From Shewanella pneumatophori (GTDB lineage: Bacteria > Pseudomonadota > Gammaproteobacteria > Enterobacterales > Shewanellaceae), in the NCBI RefSeq assembly GCF_023283895.1, contig NZ_JAKILB010000007.1:124001-188000 (forward strand): 64,000 nt of DNA, written 5' to 3'. Below, one piece after another: positions 18,303 through 27,142 of this stretch. The first letter of the stretch is position 1. Each line of letters begins with the position of its first letter. The notes beneath the pieces are model-generated. The model had not been told where the DNA came from, did not search any database, and saw only the letters and a list, made by a program, of their open reading frames with translations. The position numbers were made by a program, and so were the translations under genes.

Positions 18303-19469
18303 ATGAAACGGATTTTATTGTTAACCCTGTTGGCACTTTCTAATCAAGCTGCTGCAGTTGAGCCACTTTTTGAAACGCCAAAAGATATGCAGCCGACTTG
18401 GATTGATGACATCCTGTCTGTATTTGGCGCAGACGGTGAGTTTGACCAAAGCAAAGCTATCGATATGAGCTATTTACCTACCGCGTATTACACACCAGAA
18501 AAGAAGTTTGGTGTGGGTTTGCTGATGGTTGGTCTATATAAAACTGATGGTTCATCAAGTGAAGAACAGCCTTCATCTATCGTACTTAACTCGTTTGTAT
18601 CGATGAATAATTCTTACGGTGTTGAAGTTGAAAATATGACCTTTTTCAACGGGGGTAAACAGCGTTTGCAACTTGGCTTAGAGCTGCATAACGAAGCTGC
18701 GGTTTACTATGGTCAAGGGATTGAGCAGGGCAATATAGACGCTAACCATCATGAATTTGAAGAGCAAGTTTATAGTTTTAAACCTGTTTATATGACAGAA
18801 GTCGCTGACAACTATTTTCTGGGCCTCGGCGCTGACCTAACCTACGCTAGCGCAGAAAAATTAGAGCTAGTTGAAACTGGTTTGCCAGTTGATTCTAGCG
18901 ATATTTTACCAAATAATTTTAGCACGGGTGTAAAGCTAACCAGTATTTATGACTCGCGTGATTACCGCTTAAATGCCACCCAAGGTTGGTTATTTCAAAT
19001 CGATGCTGGGCTTTATCACAACAGCGAATATTCATCGTTTTCAACTTACGATGTTGAGCTAGCAAATTATATCGACCTAAGCCAAACCTCTTTGCTTAGT
19101 AATGCGCCTGGTTTGATTGCATGGCAAGTACAAGGTCACTTTACCGACGGCGATGTGCCTTGGAACATGCTGCCTGATTTAGGTGGTTCTGGTGCCATGC
19201 GCGGCTACATTAAAGGCCGTTACCGCGACAAGCAGATGATGATGGGCCAAGTTGAATATCGTCTGCCGATTTTCCAACGCTACGGTATGGTATTTTGGGG
19301 CGGAGTGGGCAGCGTGGCTGATAAGATGAGCGACTTAAATGAAGAGTTGCTGACGTCTTACGGCACAGGTTTCCGTTTTAAAATCAAAGATAATATCAAT
19401 TTACGCCTCGATATTGGTGTAGGTGAAAACGAAACTAACTTCTATTTGAATGTGAACGAAGTTTTCTAG
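18303..19469 (+). CDS. BamA/TamA-superfamily outer-membrane barrel (surface antigen D15-like) without POTRA domains
   Basis: A 388-residue outer-membrane protein with signal peptide (about 1-19, cleavage after QAAA). The body looks like the C-terminal 16-stranded barrel of the bacterial surface antigen family: YDSRDYRLNATQGW, then the conserved MRGYIKGRYRDK loop (cf. VRGF/Y of BamA), amphipathic strands, and a terminal Phe for BAM recognition. It has no POTRA domains, unlike BamA or TamA. Its frame extends to 18222, but the ATG at 18303 starts the signal peptide. The following gene begins one base after its stop, so the two are probably made and act together. The substrate or partner is unknown. 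Confidence 0.85.
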   Translation: MKRILLLTLLALSNQAAAVEPLFETPKDMQPTWIDDILSVFGADGEFDQSKAIDMSYLPTAYYTPEKKFGVGLLMVGLYKTDGSSSEEQPSSIVLNSFVSMNNSYGVEVENMTFFNGGKQRLQLGLELHNEAAVYYGQGIEQGNIDANHHEFEEQVYSFKPVYMTEVADNYFLGLGADLTYASAEKLELVETGLPVDSSDILPNNFSTGVKLTSIYDSRDYRLNATQGWLFQIDAGLYHNSEYSSFSTYDVELANYIDLSQTSLLSNAPGLIAWQVQGHFTDGDVPWNMLPDLGGSGAMRGYIKGRYRDKQMMMGQVEYRLPIFQRYGMVFWGGVGSVADKMSDLNEELLTSYGTGFRFKIKDNINLRLDIGVGENETNFYLNVNEVF

Positions 19470-19470
19470 T

Positions 19471-20238
19471 ATGCAAGCAACTTTGATCACAATGGCTTAT
19501 TGCTGCATCAGCTTATTATTGTTGTTGGTATCGAGTGTTGCCGGTGCTGCACAGATGCCAGTCACACAAAATGCACAGGCGCAAACGTCTGTGCAGTGCA
19601 GTCGCCATGCTGAGTATGATATTTATCTTAGTGGCATCCATACCGGAAGCATGAGCCGCACTGAAACTTGGCAAGGTAAAACCGCGGTGGTTAATTCCAT
19701 CAGCAAAGCCAGTATTTTGGGCATTGGCACTCAGTATCAGCAGCGGGCAGAGCTAGCTTGGTCAAACGAGCTTAATCAATGGCTTACGCAAAAGTTCCAT
19801 CAAAAGGTTAGCGGCTTTCGAGCTCGCGATATGCATGCTAGTTTTAGCGCCAATGGGCTTGAATCTGAAGTGGATGTTGATGGTGAGCTAGACAGCTATC
19901 GTTCTGAGGACACTCCGCTGCGTGACGTTGATACGTTAGCCATTCAAATGCGAGAGTTTCTAATGCAAGGTCGGCAGCAGTTTCGCTTAATCCGCCAAGC
20001 ATCGGATGCGATAGAACCGTATCAATATTATGTGCAAGACGCGAGGAGTAAAGAAATCGCACCTTGGGGGAAGTTAACTTTGATCCCCGTTGAGCAAACA
20101 GGGGCTGAGGAAGTGACTTACTATTTTGCCCCAGAGTTGGATTATCAGCTGGTTCAAGCTCGCTATCACGGCATTATCTTACGCGGTCTGATTGAGTTGA
20201 ACCAGTACACTTCATCTTGCGATGAGAACGGCAGTTGA
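19471..20238 (+). CDS. DUF3108-like periplasmic protein
   Basis: A 255-residue protein with an N-terminal signal peptide (hydrophobic 8-25, cleavage probably after AGAA). The mature part is beta-rich, with the pattern of DUF3108-type proteins: an early YDIYLSGIHTGSMSRTE strand pair, alternating polar and hydrophobic strands, and a closing VQARYHGIILRGLIELNQY. Such proteins are periplasmic and poorly characterised. Its ATG lies one base after the stop of the barrel gene, indicating translational coupling and a shared job at the outer membrane. The family call is by pattern only. Confidence 0.65.
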   Translation: MQATLITMAYCCISLLLLLVSSVAGAAQMPVTQNAQAQTSVQCSRHAEYDIYLSGIHTGSMSRTETWQGKTAVVNSISKASILGIGTQYQQRAELAWSNELNQWLTQKFHQKVSGFRARDMHASFSANGLESEVDVDGELDSYRSEDTPLRDVDTLAIQMREFLMQGRQQFRLIRQASDAIEPYQYYVQDARSKEIAPWGKLTLIPVEQTGAEEVTYYFAPELDYQLVQARYHGIILRGLIELNQYTSSCDENGS

Positions 20239-20245
20239 GATAATA

Positions 20246-20282
20246 AAAGGGTCTGCTAAGCGTAACTTTGCTGACCCTTATT
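20246..20282. terminator. bidirectional terminator
   Basis: AAGGGTCTGC pairs with GCTGACCCTT with one mismatch. A TTTTATT run follows on the minus strand and a short TTATT on the plus strand. It separates two convergent genes. Confidence 0.7.
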
Positions 20283-20294
20283 AGGTGAGTTAGA

Positions 20295-21185
20295 TTAAAC
20301 TAAGCTAGAAAGTGTGTGGTTATCGCTTAGTTTTACTTTGGGAACCACAAGTATATTGCTTCTGAGTCGCTGCAATATTGATTCTGCGGTATTACCAATA
20401 ATTTGCCCAAGAATGCCTTTGTGTTGCCGCACCCCCATCACGATATACTCTGCTTTTAAGCGACAACTGAGTTCAAATAGGCAAAGGTCGGCTTCACCGA
20501 CTAATATATGAATATTGTCAGGTGCTAAGCCTATTTTCTCTAGCTCTTGCTTGTGTCTTTGGTAAGACTCTTTGACTAAGTAATGAGTATCGAGTACATC
20601 CATATCGCGTAACACTTTAGGTAATTGGATCACAAAGCCTAGGTGTAGTTCCGCTCCTGTTGCTTTAGCAAGCGACTTAGCTTGATTAATAACCGCTGTA
20701 TTTAATTTTTGCTTTTCAGGATTATCACTGTCTAAGTCTACTGCCATTAAAATAGATTTAGCTTTATTGAGTAGGTTGTTACTCATCAGCATTAAGGGCA
20801 CTTGGGTATTGCGGATGAGCTGCCAATCTTCAGGTTGAAAGTGCTCTGGCTCGGCTAAGGATTTGAGCATCATGGCGTATTCATCAGCGTTAACCTGAGC
20901 GCAAGCATGCTCACTGAGGTTTTTACACCAAATCGTATTATGTGGAACTTGCCCTGCATTGAGCTGGGTTAACTCTGTTTGCGCGGCGTTTTCTGCCTCG
21001 TTCAATATTTGCAGCCGCACTGACGCTGCGATACGGGGATTATAGTAAGCATCTCCGCTGAAGGATTCGTAGCAATAGCTCATCACCTCCGGACTTAAAC
21101 CTAATTGGTTAGCGAGCAACACCCCAGCACTAATAACATCGCTTTTGGCTTGATGCTTTTGTGAAATGATAAACATTCTATCCAT
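20295..21185 (-). CDS. tandem universal stress protein (UspE-like)
   Basis: A 296-residue cytoplasmic protein made of two Usp domains. The second carries the ATP-binding loop as GVRQHKGILGQIIGN near residues 260-275, followed by AESIL and the terminal ILVVPK strand. The first domain is more divergent. I use the ATG at 21185, with GAGGG nine bases upstream; the frame extends 14 codons further. It is divergent from an antiporter gene, and Usp domains often occur with cation/proton antiporters, so a role in responding to ionic stress is plausible (inference). A palindromic repeat lies in the shared promoter region. Confidence 0.85.
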   Translation of the reverse strand: MDRMFIISQKHQAKSDVISAGVLLANQLGLSPEVMSYCYESFSGDAYYNPRIAASVRLQILNEAENAAQTELTQLNAGQVPHNTIWCKNLSEHACAQVNADEYAMMLKSLAEPEHFQPEDWQLIRNTQVPLMLMSNNLLNKAKSILMAVDLDSDNPEKQKLNTAVINQAKSLAKATGAELHLGFVIQLPKVLRDMDVLDTHYLVKESYQRHKQELEKIGLAPDNIHILVGEADLCLFELSCRLKAEYIVMGVRQHKGILGQIIGNTAESILQRLRSNILVVPKVKLSDNHTLSSLV

Positions 21186-21212
21186 GAGTACACCCTCAAG
21201 ATTGTTGAGATT

Positions 21213-21266
21213 GATACCAATCAGCATAAGAATTTGAGCGAGAAAATCTTTATTCTGATTGGTATC
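21213..21266. repeat. 54-bp palindromic element in divergent promoter
   Basis: Perfect 12-base ends, GATACCAATCAG and CTGATTGGTATC, with interior arms (ATAAGAATTT and AAATCTTTAT) that nearly pair, so almost the whole 54 bases can fold. A related left end occurs at 27627-27650. It looks like a small dispersed palindromic (MITE- or REP-like) repeat. Confidence 0.65.
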
Positions 21267-21355
21267 AGATTAACAAAATTGGTTATTTAGTCCTTGATCT
21301 TTATCATAAAAAAGAACAAGATTTATACAGTATCACTAGTGGTTTCGAGACGTAT

Positions 21356-22561
21356 ATGGCCGCTGACCAATTTATTCTCTCGCTATGTTTGATTCTCTTT
21401 TTTGGTAAACTATTTGGTAGCCTGTTTAAGTATTTCGGGCTGCCAGCTGTTGTTGGCGAAATACTGGCTGGGCTGGTATTAGGCCCAACATTGTTTAATC
21501 TTGTTCTCCCTCATCCTACTCTTGCTGTACTTGCCGAACTCGGCGTGATCTTGCTGCTGTTTTCCATTGGCTGTGAAACATCCATTAAACGTTTGCATCA
21601 AGCGGGTGGCCGAGCTGCCAAAGTCGCTGCGGTAGGGATCTTAGCGCCTGCGATTGTTATTGGGGTCAGTAGTGCTCTTTATCTCACTGACTCGCTGTTT
21701 ACTGCAATCTATTTGGGCTGTGCATTAACGGCCACGAGTATCGGCATCTCTTTGCGGGTGCTCAATCAAGCCAAGCAAGGGCAAACCCCGGTAGGTAATA
21801 TTATTTTGGGGGCGGCGGTAATCGATGATATTGCCGGAGTGATTTTGCTTAGTGTGTTGTTTAATTTTGCTAGTCAGGGAGCGTTAGACATTCCCAGTAC
21901 CTTGTTACTCATCGGCAAGGTTGGTTTGTTCCTATTTTTAGCGCCTCCTTTAGCGCGGGCCTTACTGTATATTGCTAAAGCGCTAAAACCAGTGGCAGAT
22001 AAGTCAGGCTATGAAGTGATTATTGCCATGGTGCTTATTTGCTTCTTTGCTTGGCTTGCACACGCGTTTGGCGCGCCTGCATTATTGGGCGGCTTTGCGG
22101 TAGGTATGGCCTTAAGTCGGCAATTTGTGTCACCGATTAACCACTATTTAGTTAACCCTTTTAGTTTTACTCACAAAATGGAGCAGTCGACTCAAGCCTT
22201 AGTTGATGTATTTGCACCGATCTTTTTTGTCTATGTCGGCATTAGCCTTGATTTAAGTCAGCTTGATTACAGCTTAGGCGGTATTTTACTGCTGGTTTGG
22301 TTATCGATATTAGCTATTTTCAGTAAGTTAATTGCTGGCTGGTTTGCTGCCGCAGCATGGCGAACGAAAATGGTGGTTGGCAGCGCTATGGTGCCTCGAG
22401 GTGAGGTGGGGTTGGTGTTTGCTGAGCTTGGGCTGCAAATGAATATTATCGATAGCAAGCTTTTTACTGAGCTGGTGGTGATAATTGCCATCACCACGTT
22501 AATTGGCCCTATGCTACTAAAATGGAGCTTGAAAAAGCTGCCCAATACACAAGAGAGTTAA
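21356..22561 (+). CDS. monovalent cation:proton antiporter-2 (Kef/NapA-like) family protein
   Basis: A 401-residue inner-membrane antiporter of the CPA2 type (Na_H_Exchanger family) with about 12-13 hydrophobic segments. Typical marks are LPAVVGEILAGLVLGP near residue 30, the charged AAVIDDIAGVILL pair at about residue 155 (two adjacent Asp in the ion-binding helix), and PRGEVGLVFAELG near residue 345. It lacks the C-terminal RCK/TrkA-N domain of KefB/KefC, so it is closer to stand-alone exchangers. Ion specificity cannot be told. Divergent from the Usp gene, with 170 bases between. Confidence 0.88.
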   Translation: MAADQFILSLCLILFFGKLFGSLFKYFGLPAVVGEILAGLVLGPTLFNLVLPHPTLAVLAELGVILLLFSIGCETSIKRLHQAGGRAAKVAAVGILAPAIVIGVSSALYLTDSLFTAIYLGCALTATSIGISLRVLNQAKQGQTPVGNIILGAAVIDDIAGVILLSVLFNFASQGALDIPSTLLLIGKVGLFLFLAPPLARALLYIAKALKPVADKSGYEVIIAMVLICFFAWLAHAFGAPALLGGFAVGMALSRQFVSPINHYLVNPFSFTHKMEQSTQALVDVFAPIFFVYVGISLDLSQLDYSLGGILLLVWLSILAIFSKLIAGWFAAAAWRTKMVVGSAMVPRGEVGLVFAELGLQMNIIDSKLFTELVVIIAITTLIGPMLLKWSLKKLPNTQES

Positions 22562-22776
22562 GCTTAATATCTGCCGAGGCGCTTGAGTTTTCTGCACCAA
22601 TTTGTAGTCGCTTTTACTTTGATTTAGCAAAGATAAAATTTAATTAATTATCGTTTTTGAGAAATCTCCAATATAAATGCGCTTAACTTTTATTAATGCG
22701 TAATATTTTGGAGCTATTGACCGAGCTGAGTGATGACATTGAACAATGATCTCAGTTGTGGAAGATAAAACACACG

Positions 22777-24309
22777 ATGGAATTTTTGCTTGAACCACAA
22801 ATATGGATTGGCTTAATTACCCTTATTATTATCGAGATCGTTTTAGGTATCGATAACCTTGTTTTCATTGCTATTTTAGTTAAAAAACTACCGCCAGAGC
22901 AGCGCGATAAAGCCAGAACAATCGGCTTGTCTTTAGCGCTAATTATGCGCCTTGGATTGCTGAGCATTGTTTCTTGGCTCGTGACGCTAACCCAGCCGCT
23001 ATTTAGTATTTATGATTTAAGTTTCTCTACCCGAGATCTGATTTTAATCATTGGTGGTTTGTTCCTGTTATTTAAAGCGACTCATGAATTACATGAGCGT
23101 TTTGAAGGCGATATCAATCAACAGCAAGGCGCTAATGTTTATGCCAGCTTTGGTGTGATTATCGCGCAGATCTTAGCCCTAGATGCGGTATTCTCATTAG
23201 ACTCAATTATTACTGCTGTGGGTATGGTTGATAGCTTAGCTGTGATGATGATTGCGGTTATTGTGTCGATGATTGTGATGCTATTAGCCTCTAAGTCGAT
23301 CACTAACTTTGTTAACGCGCATCCTACGGTTATCGTGCTGTGTTTAAGCTTCCTATTGATGATTGGCTTTATCTTGGTCGCTGAAGGTTTTGGGTTCCAT
23401 ATTCCTAAAGGATATTTATACGCGGCGATTGGTTTCTCATTACTGATTGAGATGTTTAACCAGATGATTAGCTCAAGTCATGCGAAGCACGCAGAGCGTG
23501 TGCCACTGCGTCAGCGCACCACTGAAGCGATTTTCAGACTGATGGGCAGTAAGCATTACAACCAACATGATGACGATGAAGATGCTGAGCCTACTCCGGT
23601 AAGTTTTGGTGATGCAGAGCGTGAGATGGTCACGGGCGTATTATCATTATCTGAGCGAAATGTGCGTACGGTAATGACTCAAAGAAGTGAAACCGTATGG
23701 TTAAACACTGAAGATAGTAACGATAAGATTAAACAGACGATCAAAAACAGTCGTCACCAGATCTTCCCTGTGTGCACAGGTTCACTTGATAACTTAATTG
23801 GTATCGTGCGCAGCAAAGACTTGCTGTTGGGCATTGAAGCGGGTGAAAACTTAGCGGATATCGCAGCCGCTTTTCCTGCGTACATTGTGCCAGATAGCAT
23901 TAACGTTATTCGTTTACTTGATGGCTTTAGAGAGTCGAGAGCGGGCATGGCGGTCTTGGCTGATGAATTCGGTAGTATTCAAGGTATCGTGACCCTACAC
24001 GACTTACTCGAGTCGATAGTGGGTGAGTTCCCTGATATTGGTGAAACACCAGAGATCAGCGTATGTAATGACGGTTGGCTAGTAAAAGGTTCAACTTCAT
24101 TACATGACTTAGAGTACCGCTTAGAGACTATCGGCTTAATTGATAAGCAGCAGGAATACATTACCGTTGCCGGCTTATTGTTGGCGCTGAATTCAACCAT
24201 CCCTAAAGTCAGTGATGTGATTGAATTTGCAAAGCTGAAGTTTGAAATCGTTGAGGCTGACGAGTTTAAAGTGTCTTTGGTTAAGGTGAGTCACTTACCG
24301 GTTAATTAA
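22777..24309 (+). CDS. TerC-CBS-CorC_HlyC membrane protein (YoaE/YegH-like)
   Basis: A 510-residue protein. Residues 1-230 form a seven-helix TerC domain with the acidic metal-binding motifs [11 protein letters not shown] and [12 protein letters not shown] basic/acidic linker with a DDDEDAE run follows at about 265-275. Then come a CBS pair (about 290-405, including [12 protein letters not shown] and [14 protein letters not shown]) and a CorC/HlyC transporter-associated domain (about 425-505). TerC-CorC proteins are thought to export or handle divalent metals, especially Mn. I use the ATG at 22777 with a weak ribosome site; the frame opens at TTG 22756. Monocistronic. Confidence 0.9.
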   Translation: MEFLLEPQIWIGLITLIIIEIVLGIDNLVFIAILVKKLPPEQRDKARTIGLSLALIMRLGLLSIVSWLVTLTQPLFSIYDLSFSTRDLILIIGGLFLLFKATHELHERFEGDINQQQGANVYASFGVIIAQILALDAVFSLDSIITAVGMVDSLAVMMIAVIVSMIVMLLASKSITNFVNAHPTVIVLCLSFLLMIGFILVAEGFGFHIPKGYLYAAIGFSLLIEMFNQMISSSHAKHAERVPLRQRTTEAIFRLMGSKHYNQHDDDEDAEPTPVSFGDAEREMVTGVLSLSERNVRTVMTQRSETVWLNTEDSNDKIKQTIKNSRHQIFPVCTGSLDNLIGIVRSKDLLLGIEAGENLADIAAAFPAYIVPDSINVIRLLDGFRESRAGMAVLADEFGSIQGIVTLHDLLESIVGEFPDIGETPEISVCNDGWLVKGSTSLHDLEYRLETIGLIDKQQEYITVAGLLLALNSTIPKVSDVIEFAKLKFEIVEADEFKVSLVKVSHLPVN

Positions 24310-24321
24310 CTGGTTTGAAAC

Positions 24322-24352
24322 AAAAAAGGGTCTGCATTGCAGACCCTTTTTT
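24322..24352. terminator. strong bidirectional terminator
   Basis: AAAAAAGGGTCTGC pairs perfectly with GCAGACCCTTTTTT around a three-base loop, giving a T-run on both strands between two convergent genes. Confidence 0.93.
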
Positions 24353-24362
24353 ATGTCGTGCT

Positions 24363-25733
24363 TTACAGCATCAACAGATAAGCAATAAAGATCAGTGATA
24401 AGCCATAGATTATCGGGTGAACTTCACGGCCTTTACCCGCTACTAACATGGCAAATGCATAGCTGATAAAGCCCATGGCCATGCCGTTAGCTGGCGAGAA
24501 GCTTAAAATAGTGAACATAATGGTAAAGAAAGCGGCAATACATGATGGCTTATGATCCCACTGAATATTACCTAGGCGACCTACCATATAAATACCAACA
24601 ACAATCATTGCTGGGGCGACAATTGCAGTAGAAAACATAGAAAACACTGGGTAGCAAAATAGTGCCAGTAGGAATAAACAGGCGGTTGCTACAGCGGCTA
24701 AACCGGTTTTTGCACCTTGGGCTGAGGCAATACCAGACTCTGAGAATGCGGTGATCGAGGTGGTGCCTAACACACTACCAATAACCGTACCGCCAGCGTC
24801 AGCAACCAATGCAGAACGTGCATTTGGCACCTTACCATCTTTATCGATAATGCCAGCATCTTTACCTACGCCAACAATAGTTGATAAGCCATCGAAAAAG
24901 TCGACAATAAAGAAAATAATCACGATAAATAGCAGATCAAATAGCTTATCAAGGGTAAGAAACTCAAAGTTAAATACCTTACCAAAGCTAGGCTCTATGC
25001 TTGGTGGCAGGCTAAACCAAGTTTCAGGAATAGGCGCAAATTTAGTGCCTAATACTGCGTCGCTTAACAGAGTTAGGGTAATTGAGGTCATAAAGGCGAT
25101 AAACGTTGCCAGCTTGATATTGCGTACCATGCAAGCAACAGCGACAAATAAGCTGATAAAGGCAATGGCCACCTGCGGCTTACTAATATCCCCCATGCTA
25201 ACCAGTACCACAGGATTTGCCACAATAATCCCTGCGTTTTTAAGGCCTAAAAAGGCGATAAACAAGCCCAAAGATACGGTAATGGCGAGCTTGAGATCTT
25301 CTGGGATCGACTCAATCATCTGTTTGCGGATCTTGGTCATCGAGAAGATCAAATACACCACACCTGATAAGAAGATACCGAATAGGGCTTCGTGCCAAAT
25401 CAGTGCGACAGAGCTTGATGCCAGCATGCCTTTGAAGAATCCGTTCATGCTCATGCCCGGTGCTAACATAACCGGATAGTTGCCAAAGAAGCCCATTATC
25501 AATGTGGCTAATGCCGCTGCGATAGCTGTAGCGGTGAAGATAGCACCTTTATCCATGCCATCAATACTGCCTAAAATTGCTGGGTTCACTGCCAGAATAT
25601 AGCTCATGGCTAAAAAGGTAATAAAGCCTGCGTACAGCTCAGTGCCAATATTGGCATTACGCTTAGAAAGCTGGAAGGTATTTTCCATAAAACGGGACTT
25701 GCCCGCACGTTGAAGTAAGCTAGAGATCGCCAC
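24363..25733 (-). CDS. AzgA-type adenine/guanine/hypoxanthine permease
   Basis: A 456-residue inner-membrane purine:H+ symporter of the NCS2/AzgA (GhxP/PbuG-like) family. Signatures are TELYAGFITFLAMSYILAVNP near the first helix, NYPVMLAPGMSMNGFF, the VDFFDGLSTIVGVG segment near residue 280, and the TTSITAFSESG segment near residue 323, which corresponds to the substrate site. The start is a GTG at 25733 with AAGG upstream; an ATG at 25688 is an alternative. The 5' leader holds a guanine-type purine riboswitch, and the promoter carries a PurR-like box, so transport should be shut off when guanine or hypoxanthine is plentiful. It ends at a bidirectional terminator. Confidence 0.93.
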   Translation of the reverse strand: MAISSLLQRAGKSRFMENTFQLSKRNANIGTELYAGFITFLAMSYILAVNPAILGSIDGMDKGAIFTATAIAAALATLIMGFFGNYPVMLAPGMSMNGFFKGMLASSSVALIWHEALFGIFLSGVVYLIFSMTKIRKQMIESIPEDLKLAITVSLGLFIAFLGLKNAGIIVANPVVLVSMGDISKPQVAIAFISLFVAVACMVRNIKLATFIAFMTSITLTLLSDAVLGTKFAPIPETWFSLPPSIEPSFGKVFNFEFLTLDKLFDLLFIVIIFFIVDFFDGLSTIVGVGKDAGIIDKDGKVPNARSALVADAGGTVIGSVLGTTSITAFSESGIASAQGAKTGLAAVATACLFLLALFCYPVFSMFSTAIVAPAMIVVGIYMVGRLGNIQWDHKPSCIAAFFTIMFTILSFSPANGMAMGFISYAFAMLVAGKGREVHPIIYGLSLIFIAYLLML

Positions 25734-25769
25734 AGTGATGCCTTATTAATGTTTATTGATGCGCTCTTT

Positions 25770-25855
25770 AAAGCGCTAAGGGTTCAATACATTTATTGGC
25801 AGATACCACTGGGCTGCCAAAGCATAATAGCCATTTGGCAACGGACGGTGATTGA
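25770..25855 (-). promoter_or_regulatory. riboswitch expression platform with competing hairpins
   Basis: After the aptamer, TTGCCAAA can pair with TTTGGCAG, and the same TTGGCAG can instead pair with a later CTGCCAA. The two stems exclude each other. Further on, GCGCT / AGCGC forms a third stem before the start codon. No strong T-run is present, so the switching mode is unclear. Confidence 0.5.
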
Positions 25856-25920
25856 GCTGTAGTCACAAGATTAGGTCTTGTGGTAGAGACTTCTGGACCA
25901 AATTTCCAGCGATATACAGC
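25856..25920 (-). promoter_or_regulatory. purine riboswitch aptamer, guanine type
   Basis: On the minus strand the leader matches the purine aptamer. P1 is GCTGTA / TACAGC; P2 is CTGGA / TCCAG with loop AATTTGG; P3 is ACAAG / CTTGT with loop ACCTAAT. The core has GTCTCTACC in J2/3 and GACTAC in J3/1. The L2 GG and L3 CC can make the known loop-loop pairs. The ligand-specifying position is C (GACTA rather than GATTA), which in this class selects guanine or hypoxanthine over adenine. Confidence 0.92.
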
Positions 25921-25940
25921 ACAATAAATTGTTGGCGCGG

Positions 25941-25978
25941 ATTGTACGCAAGCATATGAGTTGCGCAAACAATTGCAA
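25941..25978 (-). promoter_or_regulatory. promoter with overlapping PurR-like box
   Basis: On the minus strand, TTGCGC (25968-25963) and TACAAT (25946-25941) are 16 bases apart and make a good sigma-70 promoter for the purine permease. TTGCAATTGTTTGCGC (25978-25963) overlaps the -35 element and matches the PurR operator consensus at 11 of 16 positions by eye. Confidence 0.65.
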
Positions 25979-26082
25979 AAAAAGTGTGCACTGGATCGCT
26001 GTTTTTTCAGCGAAGAAAAACAGTAATGGGGTCAAACCTTAACTAAGTGGTTCGAATCTATGGTTGACTACAGCAGGTTAAA

Positions 26083-27000
26083 TTAACTCAGTTGTTCAGG
26101 CCTCTTGTGGTGTGAATTAGCGTTTGCTTTGAGTTTTTGATTAATGCTGTTAATCAGCGCTGGAGCGACTGACGCGACAATCATGCCGCCCATCAACAGG
26201 TATTGATACCAAGAGAAAGATTCACCGAGTAACAGCAGACCCGTGACAATGCCGGCAATGGGATTCGCGATACCACCAAAAGTAAAATCCACTACGCTCA
26301 TACGCTGTAATAACCATACGTATAGACCGTAACCCAGCACAGTATTGAGCAGGATGATCCATGCCAGTCCTGCACTACTGCGCCAATCGATTTGTTGCAC
26401 GGCGGCAATATAGGTGTCGCTCTGATAACTCGCATGCAATGCCGCAACAATCAGCAGTAAGCCACCGCCGATAATCAATTGCCAGGTCAGCACAGTCCAC
26501 CAATGAATGCGGCTGCCAAGTGTTTTAGTGATAGTGCTGCCTATGATGATGCAGCTAATGGCGGCCAACATAGCAACTAAGCCAACTGGGTTTAAACTGA
26601 TAGATTGTGGATCAAATAGTAACCAAGCAAATGCGATAATCATCGCTCCCGATAAGGCTTGCAGTAGGTTAGGACGCTGTTTGCTCACTAGCCAGTGAAA
26701 TAGCATGGCAAAAACAGGCACAGATACCATGCCGACCCCCGATATTGCTGAAGGTAGGGTTAGCGCCATGACAAAAATAAGGCTAAAGAACAGCGCAATA
26801 TTAATTGCACCGAGTTTGAGTAAAATCGGCCAGTCAGTTTTGCTCGGTAAGCTGGGTTTTATCAACAACAAAATTAACCCTGCCGGTAATGCCCGTAGGG
26901 CACCTAAAAGTAGTGGCGGCCAGTCAGGTAGCGTGAACTGGGTTACTGCATAGGTTGTTCCCCAAACAAATGCGGGGATCATGGCAAGGACAATATTCAT
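26083..27000 (-). CDS. EamA/DMT-family transporter
   Basis: A 305-residue inner-membrane protein with ten hydrophobic segments in two EamA halves. Marks include AFVWGTTYAVTQF in the first helix, ALRALPAGLILL in the second, and the second-half NPIAGIVTGLLLLGES. DMT exporters of this type move amino acids or small metabolites; the substrate is unknown. The ATG has AAGG eight bases upstream. It is divergent from a marR gene, and the 142-base gap holds inverted repeats that look like MarR operators, so it is probably the regulated target. Confidence 0.88.
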   Translation of the reverse strand: MNIVLAMIPAFVWGTTYAVTQFTLPDWPPLLLGALRALPAGLILLLIKPSLPSKTDWPILLKLGAINIALFFSLIFVMALTLPSAISGVGMVSVPVFAMLFHWLVSKQRPNLLQALSGAMIIAFAWLLFDPQSISLNPVGLVAMLAAISCIIIGSTITKTLGSRIHWWTVLTWQLIIGGGLLLIVAALHASYQSDTYIAAVQQIDWRSSAGLAWIILLNTVLGYGLYVWLLQRMSVVDFTFGGIANPIAGIVTGLLLLGESFSWYQYLLMGGMIVASVAPALINSINQKLKANANSHHKRPEQLS

Positions 27001-27015
27001 AAAATACCTTTTTAT

Positions 27016-27041
27016 AAAGTATCTTTATGTGAAGATACTTT
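27016..27041. promoter_or_regulatory. MarR operator candidate 1
   Basis: AAAGTATCTT and AAGATACTTT, a perfect 10-base inverted repeat around TATGTG, 16 bases upstream of the EamA gene start. Confidence 0.75.
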
Positions 27042-27067
27042 ATTGTGGATCGCGGCTTTAGTTTTGT

Positions 27068-27093
27068 AAAGAATCTTTTTATGAAGTATCTTT
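27068..27093. promoter_or_regulatory. MarR operator candidate 2
   Basis: AAAGAATCTT and AAGTATCTTT around a six-base spacer, a degenerate copy of the operator at 27016 with the same spacing. The centres of the two sites are 52 bases apart, about five helical turns, within the divergent promoter. Confidence 0.6.
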
Positions 27094-27142
27094 GCGTTAA
27101 GTTTATTTGGCGCTATGCGATTGAGGCGAAAGAAAGCAAAAA

